64,000 bases of DNA from Candidatus Levyibacteriota bacterium (GTDB lineage Bacteria; Patescibacteria; Microgenomatia; Levybacterales; UBA12049), in contig DAHWUP010000002.1 in the NCBI GenBank assembly GCA_027334565.1, positions 106,060 through 170,059 on the forward strand, written 5' to 3'. The notes below the pieces were generated by a model. The model did no database searches, was not told where the DNA came from, and saw nothing but the letters and a program-made list of their open reading frames with translations. Shown one piece after another: positions 7,817 through 16,243 of the stretch; position 1 is the stretch's first letter, and the number at the start of each line of letters is the position of its first letter. The position numbers and the translations under genes were made by a program.

Positions 7817-8469
7817 TCCTTTCCGTTGTTCCAAAAATCTCCATTGTGTCCTTCGCGGTCCATCGTTTTGTTTTCATATTGTTGCTCCAGTTGCTTTTGC
7901 TTATTGTCGGTTTGGAGAATCACTTTTTCAATTTCAGGTTTATTGTTAAGCGAAGCGCTCTTACTTGCTTCTTCCAAATTTTGCGCACTTTGTTCGACAC
8001 TTCTCAGATTTATTTTGTTGTTTTTGTTGAGAGTTTGCTCGTAATCGTTGATCGTTCCTTGTAAATTAGACGAATTGTTCTGCGCCGAAAGTGCTTTGAT
8101 TTCTTCGCTCCTTCTTTTGAGCATCTGGCCGCTAAAAGAGGGGTTAACCGCAGATACAATATTTTCAGTCAGTCTTTTTACGGGATATAATAAATCGCCG
8201 GGTAAACTGTTTTGAGCATCCACTATCGTATAAGAACCCGCGGACAACATCAAAATTATTGCCATAAATGAAAGAATCAGCCATTTACTATACCTTAAGC
8301 CTTCCCCGTGTCCCGGAAAATGCAGTAAAAAGCTGGTCTTAGTAAATTGCGATCTCTCAAACCGGTATAAGTTAGAAATATTCTTAGACAACAAACCCAA
8401 TTCCTCTGCCTCCTTTGCGGAAGCTCCGGATTGTTTTAATTCCTTTATAATGTTTTCTAAATCATTCAT
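7813..8469 (-). CDS. Putative membrane anti-sigma factor (DUF5667-like)
   Basis: The 218-aa protein has a cytoplasmic N-terminus of about 60 residues starting MNDLENIIKELKQSG, one membrane helix near 64-84 (WLILSFMAIILMLSAGSYTIV), and an outer region opening with SLPGDLLYPVKRLTEN, the hallmark of DUF5667 proteins. A Gln/Asn-rich helical tail follows. Its start overlaps the end of the ECF sigma gene by 8 bp, the usual sigma/anti-sigma arrangement, so it likely holds the sigma factor inactive until an envelope signal is received. The assignment rests on context and architecture. Confidence 0.8.
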   Translation of the reverse strand: MNDLENIIKELKQSGASAKEAEELGLLSKNISNLYRFERSQFTKTSFLLHFPGHGEGLRYSKWLILSFMAIILMLSAGSYTIVDAQNSLPGDLLYPVKRLTENIVSAVNPSFSGQMLKRRSEEIKALSAQNNSSNLQGTINDYEQTLNKNNKINLRSVEQSAQNLEEASKSASLNNKPEIEKVILQTDNKQKQLEQQYENKTMDREGHNGDFWNNGKD

Positions 8470-8968
8470 TGCTTATGATCTCCTTTAATTTCTTCAACGC
8501 ACGAAATTGCAATACTCTGACATTTACTTCACTTATCCCTAAAATTTGTCCCGTTTCCCTGGCGGATAATTCATTGACGAACCTTAGAATTACCACTTCC
8601 TTTAAATTCTTAGATAAATATTGAAGCGCCCGGGTAACCTTTCCGATATTTTCATCCTTCTCCAGCTTTTCGATCAAATTTTCGTCGTAATGAGGTTCTA
8701 TGCCCAGCTCCGTCATATCCTCCAAAGAAGTTTTCTTGGTCCTGGAATCTTTTCTAAAATGATCGATCATGACGCTTTTGGCAACTTTGTATAAGTACGC
8801 CTGAATAAAATCGGTGTTTATTTTCTCCCAGTTTTTCCAAACTTTTAGGAACACTTCGCTTGTGATGTCCTCCGCCAAATTCGGATCCCGGGTGTTTAAA
8901 TAAACGTATTTATATATCTTATCCGAGAATTTCAAGTATGTTCTTTCGAATTCTTTTTTTAATTGCAT
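8462..8968 (-). CDS. ECF-type RNA polymerase sigma factor
   Basis: The 168-aa protein has the two-domain ECF layout: region 2 at about 8-75 (DPNLAEDITSEVFLKVWKNW, then YLYKVAKSVMIDHFRK) and region 4 at about 110-160 (LRFVNELSARETGQILGISE, a helix-turn-helix). It lacks regions 1 and 3. Its own promoter looks housekeeping: TGA-TAGAAT ends 7 nt before the ATG. The likely target is the divergent gene at 9033, whose upstream region carries an ECF-type promoter. Co-transcribed and overlapping with the putative anti-sigma gene. Confidence 0.93.
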   Translation of the reverse strand: MQLKKEFERTYLKFSDKIYKYVYLNTRDPNLAEDITSEVFLKVWKNWEKINTDFIQAYLYKVAKSVMIDHFRKDSRTKKTSLEDMTELGIEPHYDENLIEKLEKDENIGKVTRALQYLSKNLKEVVILRFVNELSARETGQILGISEVNVRVLQFRALKKLKEIISNE

Positions 8969-8995
8969 CGGACATATTCTATCACAGCCTAATAT

Positions 8996-9022
8996 TGTAA
9001 CGATATTTTCGGACTTTCGTTA
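8996..9022 (+). promoter_or_regulatory. ECF-sigma-type promoter upstream of the 9033 gene
   Basis: TGTAAC (8996-9001), 16-bp spacer, CGTTA (9018-9022). This fits the AAC / CGT pattern of ECF promoters in other bacteria and would start transcription about 4 nt before the ATG at 9033. It lies in the 64-bp gap between the divergent sigma gene and its presumed target. Confidence 0.55.
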
Positions 9023-9032
9023 TATATTGCAT

Positions 9033-9677
9033 ATGAAAAAGATTATTGCATTTTTAGCCATTATTTTAATCTTTGCCCTCTTGCAAAATAAAAATAATTT
9101 ACAAGCCTATGCAGACCAGAATATTCATAAGACCTCTATCGATGTGGCCAAAAACGTATTTAACGGTTTTGAAAATGGAAAAAACAAATACCAAATACGC
9201 GTTTTCGGCAACAACTTCATGATAAAAGGACAGATCTCGGCCGCGTCCTCAACGTCAATTACCATTAATTCACAGGTTATCTACATAGACCCATCCGTCA
9301 CCGGAGATGTTAAAGTTGTCGGAAATCCGCAGGTTAATGCATACGCGATCATCTCGGGAATCATTCAGAACTCCGATTATTATGCTCAAAGAATAGTAAT
9401 AAACCAACGGGACAAAAATGAACCGTCAGAAAATGAACAGGGAGAAGAAAACGAAAATGTTACTCCGACCGTCACACCCACCGTTATCCCTACGGTTACG
9501 CTTACGCCGACTCCGACCCCAATTGCCACCGAAAGCCCAACACTTACACCGACCCCCGTATCCACCCAGAGCGCAAGTATCGAAACCAACTTTGGCAATC
9601 AGTTCAACCTGCAAAACATCATCAATAATTTTGAAAAGTTTTTTTCTTTCGTCAATAACGGATTTTTCAGATTTTAA
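9033..9677 (+). CDS. Exported DUF5666-like protein, likely ECF target
   Basis: The 214-aa product has a signal peptide (MKKIIAFLAIILIFALLQ, cleavage possibly near NLQAYA-DQ). A beta-rich domain follows: MIKGQISAASSTSITINSQVIYID and GNPQVNAYAIISGIIQNS resemble the OB-like repeats of DUF5666. Then comes an acidic and Thr-Pro-rich linker and an amphipathic Asn/Phe-rich C-terminus (NIINNFEKFFSFVNN). A TTG two codons upstream overlaps the promoter, so the ATG at 9033 is taken. It is divergent from the ECF sigma operon and is preceded by an ECF-type promoter. The role is presumably in the envelope. Confidence 0.75.
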   Translation: MKKIIAFLAIILIFALLQNKNNLQAYADQNIHKTSIDVAKNVFNGFENGKNKYQIRVFGNNFMIKGQISAASSTSITINSQVIYIDPSVTGDVKVVGNPQVNAYAIISGIIQNSDYYAQRIVINQRDKNEPSENEQGEENENVTPTVTPTVIPTVTLTPTPTPIATESPTLTPTPVSTQSASIETNFGNQFNLQNIINNFEKFFSFVNNGFFRF

Positions 9678-9710
9678 TTCAGTTTCTTAAACCCCTTAAA
9701 CAACTAGTGA

Positions 9711-9716
9711 TATAAT
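9711..9716 (+). promoter_or_regulatory. Extended -10 promoter of the phosphoesterase gene
   Basis: TGA-TATAAT (9708-9716) ends 8 nt before the ATG at 9725. Confidence 0.65.
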
Positions 9717-9724
9717 TCCAAAAT

Positions 9725-10624
9725 ATGAGGACATTCATTTTATTATCGATAGTTATTGCGGTGTTTGTTACGGTCTTGGCCGCTTTTTCGTCAAACAACC
9801 CAAAACTTAAGATCAATAAGACTATCCAAAAGTCGATTGATAATTTTCGTTTCAACCATATCGCAGTAATAGTTATGGAAAATAAAACCTTTGATGAAAT
9901 TGCCGGAAACAAAGAGGCGCCTTACATCAACTCGTTAATAGAAAAATACGGATTGGCGGCTAAATATTCCGCCGTAACCCACCCCAGTCTTCCCAATTAC
10001 CTGGCGCTTTTGGGTGGTGACACCTTCGATGTGACCGGTGATTGCGAAAACTGTTTTATTCCGGATGAAAATCTGGTCGATCGGCTGGAACAAAGAGGCC
10101 TCACTTGGAAAGCATATATGGAGTCCATGCCAAGCCCATGTTATATTGGCAGTAGCGGTCTTTATGCACAAAAGCACGACCCGTTCATTTATTTTGATGA
10201 CATCAGAAATAATCCAAAGCGATGTAGTAAGATCGTCGACTACTCCCAGCTACTTAACGATTTAAAAAGCCGACAAACAGCTCCCGATTTTATCTGGATC
10301 ACGCCCAATCTTTGTAATGACATGCATGACTGTCCGGTTTCAACGGGAGATAAATGGTTAAGCGAACAAATTCCTTCGATATTAAACTCCGAGGCTTTTT
10401 CAAAAAGCGATTCGCTTATAGTTCTGACTTTCGATGAAGGTAACGATAACGACAATAATGTGGCAACGATATTAATCGGCAAAAACGTTAAACCCGGCTA
10501 CCGGTCACAAGTCGCGTACACCCACTATTCCCTGCTTAAAACAATCGAACAAAATTGGGGCCTTGATTATTTGACAACCAATGTGGAAAAAAGCCCGGCG
10601 ATGTTTGAATTTTTCAAAAAATAA
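9725..10624 (+). CDS. Phosphoesterase/acid phosphatase family (AcpA-like), exported
   Basis: The 299-aa protein has an N-terminal hydrophobic signal/anchor (FILLSIVIAVFVTVLAAF). The phosphoesterase superfamily pattern follows: IAVIVMENKTFDEI (about 45-58, with the metal-binding Glu-Asn), THPSLPNYLALLGGDTFD (about 85-102, with the Ser/Thr-type nucleophile region), VLTFDEG (metal-binding Asp-Glu) and AYTHYSLLKTIEQNWGL (metal His). Relatives include AcpA and phospholipase C. Family size is 300-500 aa, so this is a compact form. Two Cys pairs suggest extracytoplasmic folding. It likely releases phosphate from organic phosphate or phospholipid head groups outside the cell. Confidence 0.87.
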   Translation: MRTFILLSIVIAVFVTVLAAFSSNNPKLKINKTIQKSIDNFRFNHIAVIVMENKTFDEIAGNKEAPYINSLIEKYGLAAKYSAVTHPSLPNYLALLGGDTFDVTGDCENCFIPDENLVDRLEQRGLTWKAYMESMPSPCYIGSSGLYAQKHDPFIYFDDIRNNPKRCSKIVDYSQLLNDLKSRQTAPDFIWITPNLCNDMHDCPVSTGDKWLSEQIPSILNSEAFSKSDSLIVLTFDEGNDNDNNVATILIGKNVKPGYRSQVAYTHYSLLKTIEQNWGLDYLTTNVEKSPAMFEFFKK

Positions 10625-10643
10625 ACGGCTAAATAACCACCTG

Positions 10644-11063
10644 TTAAGGATTGATACGAACCGTTTGGGCACTGGTTGTGCCATTTATACCCTGTTCGTA
10701 AACCGTCACATTTTGTCCCGGCTTAAGACTGTTTTGATCGACCGTACTAAGTTGCTGGTATTGTGTTAAGGCTGAAAGCGAAACCGTCCTGATCGTGCCG
10801 TTAGGCATTTTGACGGTTATTTGATTTCCCGAAATACCGGTGATTATCCCATTCAACACTCCTCGTTGGAAAATTCTTCTTGGGAAAACGAAACGATTCG
10901 TTCCTCTTAAAAAACCGTATCTTCCCCGCATACCCGGCATATATCCATATCCGTAATAAATCCTATTCAATCTCTCCCTTTGGACAGAAACTTTAAGAGC
11001 AAAAGCAAAAACCATTACCAATACCGCTACGATAATTATACCGATAACTTTTTTTCCGTTCAT
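10644..11063 (-). CDS. Membrane-anchored DUF5666-like protein
   Basis: The 139-aa product has an N-terminal anchor (VIGIIIVAVLVMVFAFALKV, residues 5-24), an Arg/Tyr/Gly-rich linker (YYGYGYMPGMRGRYGFLRG), and a C-terminal OB-like domain (LNGIITGISGNQITVKMPNG, then SLKPGQNVTVYEQG). The domain resembles that of the 9033 gene product. Extended -10 TGA-TAATAA ends 8 nt before the ATG. It is convergent with the phosphoesterase gene, with 19 bp between their ends. Function is unknown. Confidence 0.75.
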   Translation of the reverse strand: MNGKKVIGIIIVAVLVMVFAFALKVSVQRERLNRIYYGYGYMPGMRGRYGFLRGTNRFVFPRRIFQRGVLNGIITGISGNQITVKMPNGTIRTVSLSALTQYQQLSTVDQNSLKPGQNVTVYEQGINGTTSAQTVRINP

Positions 11064-11116
11064 AAGTTAATTTATTATCACTGTAACCTGAATAAAAACT
11101 GAACAACTCATACAAG

Positions 11117-12574
11117 TTACCAGAGCATCACCCAGAAAGTTTGCATTATCAATACCTGGATGAACTGGATAAAAATAAAGATAAGGAAATATTTAGAATT
11201 GAATTTTAAATTTTCTGTAAGAAAACGGGCCATGGGGACAACTAAAAAAGGGATAAAAATTAACCAAATCCTTCCCGCCTCCCCCCTCACCAGCCCCAAC
11301 GCGTCGACCGTAAATAAAGTAGTCAAAAAAGGTATAAGCATTACTATTTCTTTCGACCGTTTATATTTTATAAAATTGCCGATTAAATCTTTCAAAAGCA
11401 GTATAAAAATGACCGACACGGGAATACCGGCAAACACGAAAAAATCATAAAAATTATAAAATACCCAGGGAAAATATGATCTTTGGACCATTCCTTTCGA
11501 TAAAACAGCGGCGGTAATAGTAAAAAAGTTGGTGTTTAGAAATATTAATAAAAACAATAAAAATGACAGTAGTCCTGCGATTAAGGCCAGGTAACTTTCC
11601 ATTAATTTATTAATAAGTTGCGAGAATTTGTATTTTTGATTTAAGAGCAACAGTAAACATACAAAATAAAATAGTAAAAAGGGGGCAATGCTCAGAGAAA
11701 AAAATAAACCGAATGCAAGAATCAATCCGGACATATACGCAAATTTTAAATTATTTTTCTCTACCGCCAATATAATAAATATTAACGCTAATAAAGGAAA
11801 TATAGTATAAAACGCGTCCAAGAGCGGAACAAAAAAAATGACGCTTGGAACGGTTGAATAAATCACCGAACTTCTAAACGCGGTTTTGACGTTAAAAATT
11901 ATTTTTGTCAAATAGTAAAGCGGGGCCACGGGCAGTGCTACCAGAAAAGGGATAAAAAGCGACGAAAAAACTGCGGTTTCTTTCTGGTTTTGTAACAATC
12001 CTAACCAAATTTTGGCAACCGACGGAGTTGAGGGAGTTAAATGCGCGATAATACCGGAATTTGGAAGATGTTGAAAAATCACCTCGAATAGCCAAAATAA
12101 TACTATTCCACCCGGAGGGTGGCTTTTGGCATGCATGGTAAGTGCCGGAACTATGTCGGCAAAAGTGGATAAATAAGAAATTAAATTATGGATTTGCAAG
12201 GAAGCCGTAAATTGTCCGTTTGCGCCGGGGCTGATAATTCTTTCGATCAAGACGGATATTCCGCTTCTCGAAAAAAAAAGGATACTAAAAACAAAAAGGT
12301 ATAGCCAGACAATCACAAACGAGATCAACGCTTTCTCATGATTTTTGATCTCCTTTTCTTTGGAATCGTATTTATTTATCAGCCAAAATAACGCTATAAA
12401 AAGCAAAAAGGGGGCCCAGACTTTTGGCAAAGATGAGGCGGAAAACTGGTACGGCCATCGCCAATCGGGAGGATAAACTCCCGGGCCCCTAAGATATGGA
12501 CTAATGTTGAAAGCGATGGCAAGAAAAAAAACGGCTGCCAAAAGAATAGTGAGCGATAAGACTTTTTTTTGCAT
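11117..12574 (-). CDS. Polytopic membrane protein, possible GT-C glycosyltransferase
   Basis: The 485-aa protein has 10-12 predicted hydrophobic helices. A first outer loop carries YPPDWRWPYQFSASSLPKVW, and a later loop contains KSHPPGGIVLFWLFEV, where His-Pro-Pro-Gly resembles loops of GT39/ArnT-type transferases that use polyprenyl-phosphate sugars. The usual acidic motif of the first loop is represented only by the Asp-Trp. A sugar transferase acting on the outer face is plausible but not proven. The gene is followed after 33 bp by the HD hydrolase gene at lower coordinates on the opposite side of a short gap, without obvious co-transcription. Confidence 0.65.
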   Translation of the reverse strand: MQKKVLSLTILLAAVFFLAIAFNISPYLRGPGVYPPDWRWPYQFSASSLPKVWAPFLLFIALFWLINKYDSKEKEIKNHEKALISFVIVWLYLFVFSILFFSRSGISVLIERIISPGANGQFTASLQIHNLISYLSTFADIVPALTMHAKSHPPGGIVLFWLFEVIFQHLPNSGIIAHLTPSTPSVAKIWLGLLQNQKETAVFSSLFIPFLVALPVAPLYYLTKIIFNVKTAFRSSVIYSTVPSVIFFVPLLDAFYTIFPLLALIFIILAVEKNNLKFAYMSGLILAFGLFFSLSIAPFLLFYFVCLLLLLNQKYKFSQLINKLMESYLALIAGLLSFLLFLLIFLNTNFFTITAAVLSKGMVQRSYFPWVFYNFYDFFVFAGIPVSVIFILLLKDLIGNFIKYKRSKEIVMLIPFLTTLFTVDALGLVRGEAGRIWLIFIPFLVVPMARFLTENLKFNSKYFLIFIFIQFIQVLIMQTFWVMLW

Positions 12575-12607
12575 TTAAAAAAATAGCGTAAATAGAAGTT
12601 TTAACAC

Positions 12608-13231
12608 TTAGTATCTGTTCTTAAGCATCTTTTTGTTTCTGTGGACCCACCAGTCGCTCTCTTTATCAAAAAACCACCAGTCGTCGGACTTTGTGCCTAA
12701 AATGACCTTGGCTAAATTTTTGGCAACATCGGTTCTTAATCTTTTTACGGCCGAAGGCAGCCAGGACACCGCCCTTTTATTACCGATATCGACCTGTTCC
12801 TTTAAAGTCAAAAGCCATTCGATATTGTCAGCATCTTTGGCAAGAATTGCTTCTTTGGATTTTCTCTTTTTGTATTCATTCAAAACGTCAAGTATTTTAC
12901 CACCAAACTCCAAAGTATCCATCAGCTCTTTGATTGCCGCAAATTCATCCGAAACCGTATATTTCTGATGTACATAATTGAGGTCGCTAGTCCTGGCTTC
13001 AGCAAGGTCATGAAACAGGCACATTTGCAGTACTTTTGATGAATCAACATCCTTCTCCAAGGTTGCCAAAACATAGCCGACGTATGCGGTTCTGGTTAAA
13101 TGTTCTGAAACCGATTGTTGTCCGCTACCCAAGAAAAAGAATGCGCTTCTGGGTGTTTTGGATAATGCACCCACTTCGAACAAAAAATTTACCACTGCCT
13201 TATTAGGATTGACTTTACCGCCTTTTTTCAT
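12608..13231 (-). CDS. HD-domain hydrolase (YfbR/HDDC2-like nucleotidase)
   Basis: The product (207 aa from the chosen start) has the HD pattern SVSEHLTRTAYVGYVLAT (first His), LQMCLFHDLAEARTSDL (His-Asp, then Glu-Ala-Arg-Thr-Ser-Asp) and AKDADNIEWLLTLKEQ (distal Asp). This matches the HD subgroup of YfbR and HDDC2 that dephosphorylates deoxynucleoside monophosphates. A TTG eight codons upstream is open, but it lies inside the promoter: TTGACA (13260-13265), 16-bp spacer and TACAAT (13238-13243), 6 nt before the ATG at 13231. That ATG is therefore taken as the start of a leaderless mRNA. Confidence 0.87.
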   Translation of the reverse strand: MKKGGKVNPNKAVVNFLFEVGALSKTPRSAFFFLGSGQQSVSEHLTRTAYVGYVLATLEKDVDSSKVLQMCLFHDLAEARTSDLNYVHQKYTVSDEFAAIKELMDTLEFGGKILDVLNEYKKRKSKEAILAKDADNIEWLLTLKEQVDIGNKRAVSWLPSAVKRLRTDVAKNLAKVILGTKSDDWWFFDKESDWWVHRNKKMLKNRY

Positions 13232-13237
13232 AAAGGT

Positions 13238-13265
13238 ATTGTAATCAATTTTCAACGGATGTCAA
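13238..13265 (-). promoter_or_regulatory. Promoter of the HD hydrolase gene (leaderless)
   Basis: Minus-strand TTGACA (13265-13260), 16-bp spacer, TACAAT (13243-13238), then 6 nt to the ATG at 13231. The promoter overlaps the apparent upstream TTG extension. Confidence 0.75.
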
Positions 13266-13271
13266 TGAGAC

Positions 13272-14219
13272 TCAAAGAAGACTATTGTTTCTCGTAGACT
13301 CAAGCTCCACCTGCACATACTTTGCGGATGGCACTTCTTTTTTAACCCTATCCTCGATCTTATCTACCAGCTGCTCAAGTTCTCTCGTGCCGAGCTTCGC
13401 GTTCATGTGAATATATAAGTTCACGAGTAATTTTTCCGTACCGATATGCATCGTCTTAATCCCCAGAACATTTTCCACTTCATCTATTTCCATCGCAGCA
13501 CTGATTATCTTATCTTCTGTTTCTTTTGATGCGCTCTTGCCGATCAAAAGGTCCCTGATTCCTAGAATTAACCCAAAAGCCATTATCGCCAGTACTATCC
13601 CGATGACCATCGATCCCAACCCGTCAAATCTCTGATCACCGGTTAAAACATATATCCCCAGCGCTAAGGTTCCCAAAATCGCCGAACTTGTTCCCATTAA
13701 ATCCAGCGTGAACGTGGTTTTTGTCTCAACCAGAGAAGATCTAAAGAATATTCTTGCAATATGTCTTGCCGGTCTTCTTCTTAAAAGTCTTAAAAGGCTA
13801 AGCAAAAAAGCATATCCGTTGGTAATAACCGTAATGAACAGCACTACCAAGGCAATATTAACATCATGGATCGGTTTTGGATATAGAAACCGGCTCAGTC
13901 CGAAGTAAAACGCGAGTGATGAAGTTAAGCTGAACATAATAAGAGCCGCCAAAAGGTTCCAGAAATATACCTCATTTCCGTAACCGAACGGATGCACTTC
14001 ATCCGCTTTTTGCGAAGCCCGATAAAATCCGATCATTAAAAAACTTGATGAGATTAAATCCGAAATTCCTTCCAAAAATTCGGTAATCATTATTACGCTT
14101 CCCGATAAAACTGCAACAGAAAGGTTAAGAAGTATGTCCAGCAAATCAACCGTAAACGAGGTGATGATAACTCTTTTCGAAGTCAAATGCTGGTCTGGTT
14201 TAGCGGGATTTACCTCCAT
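13272..14219 (-). CDS. Cation diffusion facilitator (CDF) family transporter
   Basis: The 315-aa protein has the CDF layout: about six membrane helices, then a cytoplasmic C-terminal domain of about 85 residues (EIDEVENVLGIKTMHIGTEKLLVNLYIHMNAKLG) that dimerises and senses metal. The usual HxxxD and DxxxD metal sites appear altered: helix 2 reads ITEFLEGISDLISS and helix 5 FTLDLMGTSSAILG, so one of the normal His/Asp ligands may be Glu. Family members export Zn, Mn, Fe or Co by proton antiport. The ATG at 14219 is chosen because TATAAT sits 6 nt upstream and an earlier TTG overlaps it. Confidence 0.85.
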   Translation of the reverse strand: MEVNPAKPDQHLTSKRVIITSFTVDLLDILLNLSVAVLSGSVIMITEFLEGISDLISSSFLMIGFYRASQKADEVHPFGYGNEVYFWNLLAALIMFSLTSSLAFYFGLSRFLYPKPIHDVNIALVVLFITVITNGYAFLLSLLRLLRRRPARHIARIFFRSSLVETKTTFTLDLMGTSSAILGTLALGIYVLTGDQRFDGLGSMVIGIVLAIMAFGLILGIRDLLIGKSASKETEDKIISAAMEIDEVENVLGIKTMHIGTEKLLVNLYIHMNAKLGTRELEQLVDKIEDRVKKEVPSAKYVQVELESTRNNSLL

Positions 14220-14225
14220 GATTTT

Positions 14226-14231
14226 ATTATA
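14226..14231 (-). promoter_or_regulatory. -10 promoter of the CDF gene (leaderless)
   Basis: Minus-strand TATAAT at 14231-14226, 6 nt before the ATG at 14219. Confidence 0.7.
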
Positions 14232-14258
14232 CAAGTTTTAATTTGTTTTTTGAAAAAC

Positions 14259-15134
14259 CTAAAGGCTGACAACTTGGGGAATAATCTTTTTTCCGAAAAT
14301 ATCAAGTGGTTTAATTTTTTCGACTCCGCTAATGCTGTAAATAACCTGATCAATCCCCGCTTGCCCAAGCTGCATGCATTCGTGGATTACCTCATCCGGA
14401 TTAATATCCTCACCGTCTAAGTGGGAAATAACGGTTTTTTCTATCTCTTCATAATTTCTGCCTACTTCTTCACAATGCTTTTGTAAAACATCGAGTTTGT
14501 GATTTAACTCTTCAATGCCTGCCCTTGCGAACAGATTACAGGCATCGGCATATTGCGCTACCAAACGAAGAGTTTTTTTCTCACCACCGCCGCCTACCAA
14601 AATGGGAGGATGAGGTTTTTGTAAGGCTTGCGGACTATTCAACGGATGTTCCAAATGATAATGTTTGCCTTTAAAAGGCTTACTATCCCCCGACCACATG
14701 CGCTGAAAAATTTGCAGGGTTTCCTCCAATCTTTCGAAGCGTTCCTTAAGCGGAGGAAAATTAAAACCAAGGGCTTTAGATTCCTGTTCATTCCATGCCG
14801 CACCGATACCCAAAACCGCTCTTCCCCCACTCAAAACATCCAGGGCCGTTACCGCTTTGACCAAGAGAGCGGGATCACGGTAAATCACACCGGTCACCAT
14901 AGTCCCCATTTTAACTTTTTTGGTCAAACCGGCGATATAACCTAAAGTCGTATATGCTTCGAGCATCGGCTCTTCGGGAGCTCCGACATAACCGATTTGA
15001 AAGAAATGATCCATCACCCAAACGCTATAAAAACCGTTTTTGTCTGCCGAAACCGCGATGTCCTTAAGCAGTTCTCCGATCTTCGCATCCCCCCCGGTCC
15101 AGGTAAATTTATTGATTTGAAGGCCAATTTTCAT
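14259..15134 (-). CDS. Luciferase-like (LLM) flavin/F420-dependent oxidoreductase
   Basis: The 291-aa TIM-barrel protein has LLM hallmarks: VWVMDHFFQIG near 40-50, YTTLGYIAGLTKKVKMGTMV near 62-81, DVLSGGRAVLGIGAAW near 98-113, and PHPPILVGGGGEKKTLRLVAQYADACN near 178-204. The class uses reduced FMN or F420. Specificity cannot be read with certainty, but the GIGAAW and VGGGGEK motifs are common in the F420 branch. It is divergent from the second LLM gene at 15255. TGT-TAAAAT ends 6 nt before its ATG. Confidence 0.88.
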   Translation of the reverse strand: MKIGLQINKFTWTGGDAKIGELLKDIAVSADKNGFYSVWVMDHFFQIGYVGAPEEPMLEAYTTLGYIAGLTKKVKMGTMVTGVIYRDPALLVKAVTALDVLSGGRAVLGIGAAWNEQESKALGFNFPPLKERFERLEETLQIFQRMWSGDSKPFKGKHYHLEHPLNSPQALQKPHPPILVGGGGEKKTLRLVAQYADACNLFARAGIEELNHKLDVLQKHCEEVGRNYEEIEKTVISHLDGEDINPDEVIHECMQLGQAGIDQVIYSISGVEKIKPLDIFGKKIIPQVVSL

Positions 15135-15140
15135 ACCGAT

Positions 15141-15146
15141 ATTTTA
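15141..15146 (-). promoter_or_regulatory. Extended -10 promoter of the 15134 LLM gene
   Basis: Minus-strand TGT-TAAAAT (15149-15141), 6 nt before the ATG at 15134. Confidence 0.65.
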
Positions 15147-15254
15147 ACAGCAATAAATTTTCGCATAGAATGTTTATTGAGTCGGTGATAAAATAATATT
15201 CACAGATATTATACATAAACATCCTGAAAAATACTTGAAAATAGTTAAAAATTT

Positions 15255-16241
15255 ATGGCAAAAATTTATTACTTTTTAGGACATGAACAATTTCACCCCG
15301 AAAAGCTGGTCGAATTTGCAAGGACCGCGGAAACTGCCGGCTTCGACGGTCTTTTTGTATCCGAACACTTCAATCCCTGGGTGGATGATAAAGGTGCTTC
15401 GGGTTTCGCGTTTTCCACCCTCGGTGCGATCGCGGCGGTAACCCAAAGGATCGAACTGATGACGGGTGTGATCACTCCTCTATTTAGATATCATCCGGCG
15501 GTGATCGCACAGGCCGCGGCTACTCTGGATCGCATATCGGGGGGTAGATTCTACCTGGGCGTTGGAACCGGAGAGTCGATTAACGAAACGCCGCTTGGTA
15601 TCGAATTCCCCAAATACACCGAACGATCGGAAAGAATGATAGAGGCGCTGAAAATCATGCGTAGATTACTTGATAAGGAAAAGTTAAGTTTTGCCGGCAA
15701 CTATTACAAAACCGAGAACGTAAAGTTGTACAGCCCACCGTTACACTCGATACCGATTTTAATGGCGGCCCAAGGACCAAAATCCGCCGAACTTGCGGCC
15801 GAATATTCCGACGGCATCATCGTCAGCATAAAGGACCCCAGGGAGCAAAATGAAAAAGTTATCGTACCGGCTAATAAAAAAAGGAAACTGCTGGGGAAAG
15901 CAAAATTGACAATCGTCACAAACCGATGGACTGTTTTTGCCAAAAACGAAGAACAGGCTCTAAAAGCCCTGGCACCCTGGCGTGGTTTGCGTTCGCCCGG
16001 AAGAGACACTGCTTATGACCCCAAACTATTGCAAGAGGAGGCAGATCTACTCAACAAAAATGAAATTCTAAGTAAATATACGGTCTTGACCTCGGCCGAG
16101 GATTATATCGATGCATATTCGCCGCTAATTACCCAGCTGAATTCGGACATCGTGGTTATTCAGACCACAACCCACGAAAATCAAGATGAATTAATTAGAA
16201 TGATCGGCAAACAGGTCCTGACAAAACTTAAAAGACTATGA
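15255..16241 (+). CDS. LLM-class F420-dependent G6PD-like oxidoreductase
   Basis: The 328-aa protein resembles F420-dependent glucose-6-phosphate dehydrogenase and related LLM enzymes: FDGLFVSEHFNPWVDD near 31-46 (His of the SEH motif), FSTLGAIAAVTQRIELMTGV near 54-73, RISGGRFYLGVGTGESINE near 95-113 and GPKSAELAAEYSDGIIVS near 173-190. It could reduce F420 or FMN with a sugar phosphate or another hydride donor. No F420 biosynthesis gene is in the window. It ends 2 bp before the convergent NqrB/RnfD fusion gene, which is suggestive but not evidence of joint function. Confidence 0.87.
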   Translation: MAKIYYFLGHEQFHPEKLVEFARTAETAGFDGLFVSEHFNPWVDDKGASGFAFSTLGAIAAVTQRIELMTGVITPLFRYHPAVIAQAAATLDRISGGRFYLGVGTGESINETPLGIEFPKYTERSERMIEALKIMRRLLDKEKLSFAGNYYKTENVKLYSPPLHSIPILMAAQGPKSAELAAEYSDGIIVSIKDPREQNEKVIVPANKKRKLLGKAKLTIVTNRWTVFAKNEEQALKALAPWRGLRSPGRDTAYDPKLLQEEADLLNKNEILSKYTVLTSAEDYIDAYSPLITQLNSDIVVIQTTTHENQDELIRMIGKQVLTKLKRL

Positions 16242-16243
16242 TT

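Noticed and set aside
9386..9690. Alternative frames over the Thr-Pro linker of the 9033 gene
   Set aside because: Low-complexity shadows of a repeat-rich coding sequence.
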